From Bacteroidales bacterium (GTDB lineage Bacteria > Bacteroidota > Bacteroidia > Bacteroidales > UBA10428), in NCBI GenBank assembly GCA_016938095.1, contig JAFGVG010000085.1, forward strand, positions 1 to 12,629: 12,629 nucleotides of DNA. The letters are read 5' to 3'. Numbering within the stretch: position 1 is the stretch's first letter; each line of letters begins with the position of its first letter. Shown one piece after another: positions 1 through 6,233 of this stretch. A program made the translations under genes and the position numbers. The notes under the pieces were generated by a model that was not told where the DNA came from, ran no database searches, and saw only the letters and a list, made by a program, of their open reading frames with translations.

Positions 1-1088
1 GCCTTGTCAAAATCGGGAATGGCTTCCCGGTGAAGATTGAGATTACCACGGGCTACTCCCCGGTTGAAATAAGCTTTTGCCAGATCGGGTTGCATGGTTA
101 TTACTTTATCAAAGTAAGTGATTGCCCTGGCAAAGTCCTTTTGGGCCGAATAAGCCACGCCCAGTGTAAATATTGCATCGGAATTACCTGGGTTGCTTTG
201 AATAAGGGCATTCAGGTCACGTATGGCTTCACCCGGTTTTTGCAGGTTGATATTTGACAAAGCCCTGCTGTACAATGCATCATCAACCTTATGTTTTTTG
301 TCAATGGCTTCGGTAAAATCTTTTACAGCCGATCGAAAATCACCCTTTCGGGCGTACGCACTACCCCTGTTAAAAATAACATCTGCATTCCCGGGTTTAA
401 TCGCCAGGGCATCGTTGAAATCGGCAATGGCGCCTTCATGATCGCCAATGTTTAATTTAAGGTAACCACGGTTTGCGTAAGCTTCATCGTTTTGCAGATC
501 GATACTTAATAATTTGTCATAATCGGCGATGGCTCCCCTGAAATCGTCCATTGCCGAGCGGGCTTCAATGCTTTTTAAATAAGCTTCAATATTTTCTTTG
601 TCCAGGCTCATGGCTTTCCGGTAATCCGCCACTGAACCAGTAAAGTCGGCCAGGCTTGCCTTTAAAATTCCCCGGTGGTAAAAAGCCTGGGCATTCAGGG
701 TGTCAAGTGATATGGCTTTGGTATAATCGACCATAGCCCTGTTTTTATCTTCGAGTTTGAAGTTGATCAGCCCCCTGTTCAAAAAGAGTTTTGACTGCAG
801 GCTATCCAGGGCAATGGATAAGTTGGCATGGTTAAGTGCGTCGGCAAACCGGCCCAGATAGTATTCGCTTTGGCTTATTCCGTATAACGCTTCCGGAGAT
901 TTTCCAAACCACCGGTACGCTTTTTCGTAAGCAGCGAGTGATGATTCATAATTCTTTTCCGCCAGCAGCTGATTACCTTCTTCAATGGCTTTTGTGGCGA
1001 TGGTCTTTCGCATCATCCACAAAATGAGCACCGTTGCAACAATGGCAATAACAATTGCCATGGATATTGTCCTAGCCTTTTTTGACAT
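1..1088 (-). CDS. TPR-repeat protein with N-terminal membrane anchor (3' end cut by window edge)
   Basis: An open frame of 362 codons runs leftward from an ATG at 1088 off the window edge without a stop, so the C-terminus is missing. An in-frame TAA a few codons upstream supports this start. Residues about 8-25 form a hydrophobic helix after a basic N-terminus (MSKKAR), so the protein is probably anchored in the inner membrane with the rest in the periplasm. From about residue 32 the sequence is a series of tetratricopeptide repeats of roughly 34 residues, with recurring signatures such as AYANRGYLKLNIGDHEGAI and AYFNRGVARGN and acidic ends like ADYDKLLSID and KDFTEAI. TPRs are protein-protein interaction scaffolds; no catalytic domain is visible, so the partner and role are unknown. 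The response regulator gene lies 93 bases upstream on the same strand and may be co-transcribed. Confidence 0.88.
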   Translation of the reverse strand, partial: MSKKARTISMAIVIAIVATVLILWMMRKTIATKAIEEGNQLLAEKNYESSLAAYEKAYRWFGKSPEALYGISQSEYYLGRFADALNHANLSIALDSLQSKLFLNRGLINFKLEDKNRAMVDYTKAISLDTLNAQAFYHRGILKASLADFTGSVADYRKAMSLDKENIEAYLKSIEARSAMDDFRGAIADYDKLLSIDLQNDEAYANRGYLKLNIGDHEGAIADFNDALAIKPGNADVIFNRGSAYARKGDFRSAVKDFTEAIDKKHKVDDALYSRALSNINLQKPGEAIRDLNALIQSNPGNSDAIFTLGVAYSAQKDFARAITYFDKVITMQPDLAKAYFNRGVARGNLNLHREAIPDFDK

Positions 1089-1181
1089 ATCAGATGTTTA
1101 TTAGATGTTCATGCTAATATCAGTAAAAAAATCAAAACCTTAAAGGATTTGGGCAGAATACATGTTAACAATCCGCTTCCC

Positions 1182-1547
1182 TTAGTAGTTTGCCTTGATT
1201 TTTTCCATCAACGCATTAATTAATATGGGCTTCGGGACAAAGTCTTTTGCACCGAGTTCCATAGCATTATGAATGGTTTCAGGTGAGGTAAAAGCCGAAA
1301 CAACAATGATGGGAGTTTTGTCGAGATGCAATTCAGATCGCATGTTCAGAAAGTCAAATCCGGAAATTTCCGGCATACTCAGGTCAAGCAAAATCAACCG
1401 GGGGTTGTTTTTGTTGAGGTAATCAATAGCCTGCCTGACATTCGATACGGTGTAGGTAGAATAGCCGGCTTCGTTCAGCGCGTATTCCATCAGTAATAAG
1501 GCAGTGCTGGAATCGTCAATGACCAGAATGGTATCGCTGTTCTCCAT
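1182..1547 (-). CDS. single-domain response regulator (CheY-like receiver)
   Basis: A 121-residue protein that is a receiver domain only. The acidic pair D11-D12 (ILVIDDSS), the phosphoacceptor D54 (LILLDLSMPEISG), S83 (IIVVSAF) and K105 (DFVPKP) are all in place, so phosphorylation by a histidine kinase should be possible. There is no DNA-binding or enzymatic output domain, so it probably acts by protein-protein contact, like CheY or a phosphorelay intermediate such as Spo0F. No histidine kinase is in the window, so it is an orphan here. It is divergent from the GIN-domain lipoprotein and lies 93 bases upstream of the TPR membrane protein on the same strand, which could be a downstream partner, but that is inference. 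Hybrid-kinase receivers have similar sequence, but this frame has its own start and stop. Confidence 0.93.
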   Translation of the reverse strand: MENSDTILVIDDSSTALLLMEYALNEAGYSTYTVSNVRQAIDYLNKNNPRLILLDLSMPEISGFDFLNMRSELHLDKTPIIVVSAFTSPETIHNAMELGAKDFVPKPILINALMEKIKANY

Positions 1548-1613
1548 AGGGTGGTGGAAGGTATTCTAAAGATAGTGAAAAAAGTATCAAATTATCCCCC
1601 AAATAGCGGAAAG

Positions 1614-1647
1614 TTTGCAGCAATTTCATATATTCAACGTATGTTTA
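1614..1647 (+). promoter_or_regulatory. possible Bacteroidota-type promoter for the GIN lipoprotein gene
   Basis: TTTG at 1614-1617 and TATGTTTA at 1640-1647 resemble the -33 (TTTG) and -7 (TAnnTTTG) elements of Bacteroidota. The -7 box has one mismatch, and the 22-base spacer is slightly longer than typical. It lies 17 bases before the chosen ATG at 1665, so the leader would be very short. Tentative. Confidence 0.25.
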
Positions 1648-1664
1648 TTAAAATTCAGGGCTAT

Positions 1665-2384
1665 ATGAAAACCATCAGAATACTCATTGCCTTAATGGCG
1701 CTTATCGTAACTGTTTCAGGTTGCGTAATTAATGTTCAGGATACCATCAGCGGAAACGGGAAAGTGGTAAAGCAAAAACGTGATCTTCCTGGGTTTACAG
1801 GCATTAAGGCATCTGCCGGCCTTGATGTATACCTTACCCAGGGCGATACCCAGCTTGTTGAAGTGGAAGCCGATGAGAATCTGCAGGAGTGGATACGCAC
1901 AGAAGTTAACGGCGGTGTATTACACATTTATTCCGAAAAGATGATCAGGATGGCCAAAACCAGAAAGGTAAATATAACCTGTAAAACCATTGACAATATT
2001 GATATATCCAGCGCTGCCGAAATTACCGGGATCAACAGGTTTAAAACCGATAAGCTCGACATAGACATGAGCAGTGCAGGCGAGTTGAACCTGGAACTCG
2101 ATGCCAACGAGGTGAATATATCCATGTCGAGTGCCGGTAATGCACAGTTGAAAGGAATGACGCAGCTATTAAAAGCTGATCTTAGCAGCGCCGGTGATCT
2201 CGATGCCTTTGAACTGGAAGCAAAAAAAGGAGATATTACCGTGTCCAGTGCCAGCACTGCAAGGGTATTTGTAACCGAAGAAGCCCGTTTTAGGTCGAGC
2301 AGTGCCGCCAGCATTCAATACAAAGGAGAGCCACGGCTTGCTGAAATCAATACCTCCAGCGCTGGATCGGTGAACAAGAAATGA
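1665..2384 (+). CDS. GIN-domain (DUF2807) lipoprotein
   Basis: A 239-residue predicted lipoprotein. The open frame extends back to 1551, but the ATG at 1665 is preferred because it gives a clean type II signal peptide: basic MKTIR, a hydrophobic stretch, and a lipobox ending VSGC with the acylated cysteine at residue 20. The mature part matches the putative auto-transporter adhesin head GIN domain (PF10988). It opens with LPGFTGIKASAGLDVYLTQG at about 41-60, followed by a ladder of SSA motifs at residues 115, 136, 155, 174, 194, 212 and 231, spaced 17-21 residues apart, which suggests stacked beta-helix rungs. Family members are common in Bacteroidota envelopes, mostly of unknown function despite the adhesin-related name. 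The protein ends shortly after the last rung, so it is essentially one GIN domain tethered by lipid. It is divergent from the response regulator and convergent with the CHAD gene. Confidence 0.9.
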   Translation: MKTIRILIALMALIVTVSGCVINVQDTISGNGKVVKQKRDLPGFTGIKASAGLDVYLTQGDTQLVEVEADENLQEWIRTEVNGGVLHIYSEKMIRMAKTRKVNITCKTIDNIDISSAAEITGINRFKTDKLDIDMSSAGELNLELDANEVNISMSSAGNAQLKGMTQLLKADLSSAGDLDAFELEAKKGDITVSSASTARVFVTEEARFRSSSAASIQYKGEPRLAEINTSSAGSVNKK

Positions 2385-2437
2385 GGAAGTCTCAAAGGCA
2401 GGTTGTCGGACAGAAAAGATTACCTTACAGAATTACT

Positions 2438-3361
2438 TCAAGGTCTGATTGCCAATTCGTTATAATAAACGGCCATTCTACTGGCAAAGGCTCCTGGTTT
2501 TTCTGCAAATAGTTTTGTGGCTATGGGAATGGCTGTTTGCCTTATCTGCTGTTGCTTTTTGGCTGTTACTGCAAGCATGTTGCTTGTTTCATCGGGGGAT
2601 AAGATGTGAGTATTGGCTTTGATGAACGCTTCCAGTTCAGCCAGGTCATGGTCCATGCCTAGTTTCTCTGCCAGCCGGTCGAACTGACTGATATAGCCGT
2701 TTAAAACTGCAGGCCATAAGGGTTGAAACAACAGCAGTTGATTCCAGATCATCTTCACACTTTTTCGCAGATTATGCAGGGTTATAGCATTGGTATGCTG
2801 CATAACCACTTTCAAATTATTAAGCCCCTGCCGGTAAGTTTGTTTCCAACCTGCATAAAGCAGGCTTAGATCAGCATGACTGAGGTTTGTTTTCCGCAGC
2901 AACTGCTTTTCTTTTTTGAGGATGGTTACAATCTGTTCCGGTATGTGTTCCTGCTGAATCATGTTAAAGATGAATGTCTTATGTTGTTTGGTGATTTCCT
3001 CCGTAAGCTTTTCAGCTGCCAGGTGAACAGGTTTATACCTTCGGTCACCGGACAGTAAAGCCAGGCTTTGCCGGTAAACCTCGTTTCTCCTTGCAATGGC
3101 CAGCAAATCGCTTAGTCCTGCAAATTGTCTGCGTGCATTTTCATAGGCTTCGGTTTCAAAACCCGGCTGAAACAGCCGGTATACAGATCTGATGCGTTTG
3201 GTCGCTTTTCGGATCTCGTGGACAGCATAGTCGGGGTTTTTGGCAAAACCATGGCAAAGGTCAATGCACAGGTTAAGTTGTTCTGTAACCAAACGCGTAA
3301 AGAAATCAGGCAATGCTTCGTTCCGGTAAATCCGGAATCCGTTAAACGCTTGCTTTTTCAT
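2438..3361 (-). CDS. CHAD-domain protein (likely polyphosphate-associated)
   Basis: A 307-residue, mostly helical and basic protein that matches the CHAD family (PF05235). It shows the two internal helical copies expected of CHAD: AVHEIRKATKRIRSVYRLF at about 46-64 and LHNLRKSVKMIWNQLLLF at about 195-212, each carrying the conserved histidine and the Arg/Lys pattern that lines the basic pore. LGMDHDLAEL at about 234-243 matches the conserved LGxxxDL stretch. In the first copy the equivalent stretch reads LAIARRNEV (about 87-95), so the usual aspartate after R is replaced. CHAD domains bind polyphosphate and are often fused or adjacent to a CYTH triphosphatase; no CYTH domain occurs here or next door. 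There is no signal peptide, so it is probably cytoplasmic. It is divergent from tex with a 56-base gap, so the two promoters must be close or overlapping. The function in this organism is inferred from the family only. Confidence 0.88.
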   Translation of the reverse strand: MKKQAFNGFRIYRNEALPDFFTRLVTEQLNLCIDLCHGFAKNPDYAVHEIRKATKRIRSVYRLFQPGFETEAYENARRQFAGLSDLLAIARRNEVYRQSLALLSGDRRYKPVHLAAEKLTEEITKQHKTFIFNMIQQEHIPEQIVTILKKEKQLLRKTNLSHADLSLLYAGWKQTYRQGLNNLKVVMQHTNAITLHNLRKSVKMIWNQLLLFQPLWPAVLNGYISQFDRLAEKLGMDHDLAELEAFIKANTHILSPDETSNMLAVTAKKQQQIRQTAIPIATKLFAEKPGAFASRMAVYYNELAIRP

Positions 3362-3385
3362 TCTTCTAATTTAAGAACAATTACC

Positions 3386-3393
3386 TACATTTG
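3386..3393 (+). promoter_or_regulatory. candidate -7 box for tex
   Basis: TACATTTG is an exact match to the Bacteroidota -7 consensus TAnnTTTG. It ends 24 bases before the tex ATG at 3418, a plausible distance. No clear TTTG -33 element is visible at the expected distance upstream, where the sequence is T-rich. AAGGA directly abuts the start codon, too close to act as a normal ribosome binding site. Confidence 0.4.
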
Positions 3394-3417
3394 TGTGAAT
3401 TAGTTTGATTTTAAGGA

Positions 3418-5547
3418 ATGGAGAACAAATACATACATGTGCTTGCCATGGAGCTGAATCTGCTGCCCTGGCAGGTTGAAAATACTATGAAGCTTTTGAA
3501 TGCCGGTGCAACCATACCTTTCATCAGCCGGTACCGCAAAGAAGCCACAGGAAGTCTCGACGAAGTGCAGGTTGGCAATATACGTGACCTGTTCAACAAA
3601 TACCAGGAGCTGGAAAAGCGGCGTGAGGCTATTATTAAGAGTATCGATGAGCAGGGTAAACTCACCGAAGAACTTCGTAAAAGGCTTGATGAAGCCATGA
3701 CGCTCACTGAACTCGAAGACATATACCTGCCCTATAAACCCAAAAGAAAAACCAGGGCTTCCGTGGCCAGGGAAAAAGGACTGGAGCCACTTGCCGACAT
3801 ACTTTTCAGACAAACCGAAAAGGATATATCAGGAGCCGCAGCGCAGTACCTTAACGATCAGGTAGAAACGGTTGAGGATGCGTTGCAGGGCGCACGTGAC
3901 ATAATTGCTGAGCGGATAAACGAAGATCAGCAGTCCAGAAATCTGGTACGAAGGCAGTTTTCGCAGGGTGCTATAATAGCATCTAAAATTATTAAAGGCA
4001 AGGAAGAGGAGGGGATCAAATACAAAGATTATTTTGATTTTGCAGAACCTTTAAACCGTTGCCCCTCGCATCGGTTGATGGCCATGTTACGGGGTGAAGA
4101 CGAAGGATTTCTGCGGGTGAGCATCGAGCCCGATGCCGAAAAAGCAGTTACGCAGCTCAACCGGCAATTTATCAGGGGAGCCGGTGACGGTTCAAATCAG
4201 GTTACGCTGGCCATTAAGGATTCTTATAAAAGGCTGTTGTCACCATCGATTGAAACCGAGTTCCGTGCCCTTTCCAAAGAAAAAGCCGATATGCAGGCCA
4301 TAGGGGTATTTGCCGGGAACCTGAAACAACTGCTGATGTCACCTCCGTTGGGGCAAAAGCGGGTATTAGCCATTGACCCGGGTTTCCGCAGTGGTTGCAA
4401 GGTGGTTTGTCTCGATGCACAGGGCAATTTGTTACATAACGAAACCATATTTCCACATCCGCCACAACAGGAGACCACGCAAGCTATTAAAAAGATAGGA
4501 ACGCTGGTAAACGCTTATAAAATTGAAGCCATTGCCATAGGAAACGGTACGGCCAGTCGCGAAACCGAAGCTTTTATCCGTAAAATCAAATTCGAACGGG
4601 ATCTTAAAGTCTTTGTGGTCAGTGAAGCCGGTGCATCAGTATACTCGGCTTCAAAAACAGCCCGCGATGAATTTCCCGATTATGATGTAACGGTTCGCGG
4701 TGCGGTTTCTATTGGGCGTCGACTGATGGATCCGCTTGCCGAACTTGTGAAGATCGATCCTAAATCGATTGGTGTAGGACAGTATCAGCACGATGTTGAC
4801 CAGCATAAACTCAAGGAATCGCTCGATCAGGTGGTGGAGAGTTGCGTAAATGCAGTAGGCGTGGACCTGAACACAGCCAGTATGCATTTACTGACCTATG
4901 TCTCCGGCCTGGGACTCCAGCTTGCCAAAAACATTGTCGATTACCGAAAAGAACAGGGGGAATTTACCACACGCGAGGATCTTAAAAAGATACCCCGCAT
5001 GGGTCCCAAGGCTTTTGAACAGGCTGCCGGTTTTCTGCGGATCAGAAATGGAAGACATCCGCTCGATAACAGCGCGGTTCACCCCGAAAGCTACTACCTG
5101 GTGGAGAAAATGGCGAAAGACCTGGGTCATCCGGTTGATGATTTGCTGAAAGATGAATCGTTGCGCAAGCAGCTCGATATCAACCGGTATATCGATGAAA
5201 AAGCAGGTTTACCAACATTGACGGATATCATGAACGAACTGGCCAAACCCGGGCGCGATCCGCGTTCTGCCATTAAGGTTTTTGAGTTTGCAGACGATAT
5301 TCATACCATCGAAGATGTTCAGCCGGGTATGGTGCTTCCGGGTATTGTGACCAATATAACCAACTTTGGCGCTTTTGTGGATATAGGGGTGAAACAGGAC
5401 GGACTGGTGCATATTTCGCAGTTGGCCGACCGTTTTGTTACCAATCCGGCCGATGTGGTTAAACTTCACCAGCATGTGAAGGTGAAAGTGGTGGAGGTGG
5501 ACCTGGCCCGTAAAAGGATTCAGCTGACGATGAAGAATGTGAAGTGA
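3418..5547 (+). CDS. tex: Tex, S1 RNA-binding transcription accessory protein
   Basis: A 709-residue cytoplasmic nucleic-acid-binding protein with the full Tex architecture. The Tex N-terminal region covers about 1-190 (PFISRYRKEATGSLDEVQ; DIYLPYKPKRKTRASVAREK). The YqgF/RNase H-like domain starts near 312 (RVLAIDPGFRSGCK) and includes IGNGTASRETE and the VSEAGASVYSAS segment. A helix-hairpin-helix region covers about 484-545 (NTAS, YVSGLGLQLAKNIVDYR, IPRMGPKAFEQAAGFLRI), and an S1 RNA-binding domain covers about 639-708 (GIVTNITNFGAFVDIGVKQD, GLVHISQLAD). Tex is the bacterial relative of eukaryotic Spt6 and associates with transcription complexes; its exact role is still debated. The protein ends right after the S1 domain, without the longer tail of proteobacterial Tex (about 770-785 residues). 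A 7-base tandem array begins one base after the stop codon. Confidence 0.97.
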   Translation: MENKYIHVLAMELNLLPWQVENTMKLLNAGATIPFISRYRKEATGSLDEVQVGNIRDLFNKYQELEKRREAIIKSIDEQGKLTEELRKRLDEAMTLTELEDIYLPYKPKRKTRASVAREKGLEPLADILFRQTEKDISGAAAQYLNDQVETVEDALQGARDIIAERINEDQQSRNLVRRQFSQGAIIASKIIKGKEEEGIKYKDYFDFAEPLNRCPSHRLMAMLRGEDEGFLRVSIEPDAEKAVTQLNRQFIRGAGDGSNQVTLAIKDSYKRLLSPSIETEFRALSKEKADMQAIGVFAGNLKQLLMSPPLGQKRVLAIDPGFRSGCKVVCLDAQGNLLHNETIFPHPPQQETTQAIKKIGTLVNAYKIEAIAIGNGTASRETEAFIRKIKFERDLKVFVVSEAGASVYSASKTARDEFPDYDVTVRGAVSIGRRLMDPLAELVKIDPKSIGVGQYQHDVDQHKLKESLDQVVESCVNAVGVDLNTASMHLLTYVSGLGLQLAKNIVDYRKEQGEFTTREDLKKIPRMGPKAFEQAAGFLRIRNGRHPLDNSAVHPESYYLVEKMAKDLGHPVDDLLKDESLRKQLDINRYIDEKAGLPTLTDIMNELAKPGRDPRSAIKVFEFADDIHTIEDVQPGMVLPGIVTNITNFGAFVDIGVKQDGLVHISQLADRFVTNPADVVKLHQHVKVKVVEVDLARKRIQLTMKNVK

Positions 5548-5548
5548 A

Positions 5549-5793
5549 CAAGAGCCAAGATCCAAGAACCAAGAACCAAGAGCCAAGATCCAAGAACCAA
5601 GAACCAAGAACCAAGAGCCAAGATCCAAGAACCAAGAACCAAGAGCCAAGATCCAAGAACCAAGAACCAAGAGCCAAGAGCCAAGAGCCAAGAGCCAAGA
5701 ACCAAGAGCCAAGATCCAAGAACCAAGAACCAAGAGCCAAGAGCCAAGAGCCAAGAGCCAAGAACCAAGAACCAAGAACCAAGAACCAAGATT
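5549..5793 (+). repeat. 35-copy tandem array of a 7-base unit (CAAGANC)
   Basis: Thirty-five uninterrupted 7-base units fill exactly 245 bases. Every unit is CAAGA plus a variable base plus C, except the last, which is CAAGATT. The variable base is G in 13 units, A in 16 and T in 6. The order is not random: a G-T-A-A block (28 bases) recurs five times, once followed by an extra A unit, and two G-G-G-G runs occur near the right end. The array starts one base after the tex stop codon. Because 7 is not a multiple of 3 and no stop arises, all frames stay open, giving artificial repeat proteins (LGSW-rich on the minus strand, KNQEPR-rich on the plus strand). The plus strand has only 7 T in 245 bases. 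Best read as a non-coding variable-number tandem repeat. Confidence 0.97.
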
Positions 5794-5800
5794 GCTGACG

Positions 5801-5827
5801 TAGAAGACTTAGAAGACTTAGAAGACC
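5801..5827 (+). repeat. three tandem copies of a 9-base unit
   Basis: TAGAAGACT at 5801-5809 and 5810-5818, followed by TAGAAGACC at 5819-5827. This short direct repeat lies just 7 bases after the 7-base array and is probably a second microsatellite. Function unknown. Confidence 0.85.
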
Positions 5828-5884
5828 AGTAGACAATAAACACCGAATCTGCCTGACCGGCAGGTATCGAATTTTGAAGAACAC

Positions 5885-5898
5885 CAGCACCCAGCACC
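5885..5898 (+). repeat. 7-base direct doublet (CAGCACC)
   Basis: Two adjacent CAGCACC units. The next bases contain ACTATA twice in tandem (5901-5912). Together with the larger array this marks the segment as low-complexity, slippage-prone DNA. The 7-base period is the same as that of the CAAGANC array, though the unit differs. Confidence 0.7.
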
Positions 5899-5927
5899 CA
5901 ACTATAACTATACCTTAACCTGACATT

Positions 5928-6070
5928 ATGCTAGCATTTCCCGAAATGATTAAATCATTGACTCCAGTGAAGAACATTTTCAAGAAAGGATCTTCATTCA
6001 GGATGCATATGAGGAAGCGTTGACAAAAGCAATCAACACCATTGAAATGCTGAGGGACGAATTGGAATAA
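5928..6070 (+). pseudogene. small broken or remnant coding sequence
   Basis: An ATG at 5928 opens MLAFPEMIKSLTPVKN, but this frame soon becomes uncoding-like and stops. In another frame, opening just after a TAA at 5951-5953, codons 5954-6067 read SSEEHFQERIFIQDAYEEAL and end in EMLRDELE, with TAA at 6068-6070. The second piece has the acidic, amphipathic composition of a genuine helical protein and lacks an early start codon. A single frameshift near 5950-5960 would join the two into a protein of about 46 residues. I do not recognise the family; small helical antitoxin-like or hypothetical proteins are possible. Alternatively one or both pieces are chance. It sits between microsatellites and hairpin repeats, a location where a decayed gene is plausible. 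Confidence 0.35.
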
Positions 6071-6076
6071 ACCCCG

Positions 6077-6102
6077 TAGAGACGCACGATTGTGCGTCTC
6101 TA
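6077..6102 (+). repeat. palindromic hairpin repeat, copy 1
   Basis: TAGAGACGCAC at 6077-6087 and GTGCGTCTCTA at 6092-6102 form a perfect 11-base-pair stem around a GATT loop. It starts 6 bases after the end of the coding remnant. Unlike the other two copies it has no A- or T-tract on either side, so it should not act as an intrinsic terminator. It is preceded by CCCC (6072-6075), which pairs with GGGG downstream of copy 2. Confidence 0.92.
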
Positions 6103-6124
6103 ATCATCCGTATATACAGGATAT

Positions 6125-6154
6125 AAAAAAAGAGACGCACGATTGTGCGTCTCT
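6125..6154 (-). terminator. palindromic hairpin repeat, copy 2, with terminator-like T-tract
   Basis: AGAGACGCAC at 6131-6140 and GTGCGTCTCT at 6145-6154 form a perfect 10-base-pair stem with a GATT loop, identical in core to copies 1 and 3. Seven A at 6125-6131 become a T-tract after the hairpin when read leftward, the form of an intrinsic terminator for minus-strand transcripts. It would act as a second, back-up stop behind the sigma factor gene. Confidence 0.7.
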
Positions 6155-6177
6155 ACAATCGTACGTGTTTACGGGGC

Positions 6178-6208
6178 AAAAAAAAGAGACGCACGATTGT
6201 GCGTCTCT
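6178..6208 (-). terminator. palindromic hairpin repeat, copy 3: intrinsic terminator of the sigma factor gene
   Basis: AGAGACGCAC at 6185-6194, a GATT loop at 6195-6198 and GTGCGTCTCT at 6199-6208 form a perfect 10-base-pair stem. Eight A at 6178-6185 give a T-tract directly after the stem on the minus strand. It lies 25 bases past the sigma factor stop codon, the expected position for its terminator. From the A-tract through the TAC after the stem it is identical to copy 2, so a dispersed repeat appears to serve as the terminator. Confidence 0.82.
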
Positions 6209-6233
6209 ACGGAATATTTGAAATAATATACGG

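Noticed and set aside
1551..1664. Longer N-terminus for the GIN lipoprotein starting at 1551
   Set aside because: It would bury the lipoprotein signal peptide 38 residues inside the protein and overlap the region where the divergent response regulator promoter should lie. The ATG at 1665 gives a textbook lipobox.
1928..2314. 128-residue minus-strand frame opposite the GIN gene
   Set aside because: It is a serine/leucine-rich shadow produced by the repeated SSA codons on the opposite strand, with no family resemblance.
2385..2437. Terminator between the convergent GIN and CHAD genes
   Set aside because: I looked for a hairpin with an adjacent T- or A-tract in this 53-base gap and found none convincing.
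5852..5864. Short near-palindrome CCTGACCGGCAGG as a regulatory operator
   Set aside because: Only four outer bases pair cleanly around a short asymmetric centre, and it lies in a convergent gap with no promoter to control. Possibly a degenerate repeat fragment, but unsupported.
5209..5897. Minus-strand open frames encoding LGSW-rich repeat proteins (ends at 5775, 5890 and 5897), and a plus-strand KNQEPR-rich frame at 5544-5798
   Set aside because: A 7-base repeat without stops is open in all frames and yields a 7-residue repeat automatically. The frames overlap one another and the tex 3' end, and there is no independent coding signal or start context.
5549..6208. CRISPR array
   Set aside because: The 7- and 9-base units are contiguous with no spacers, and the three hairpins are too few and irregularly spaced; no cas genes are present.
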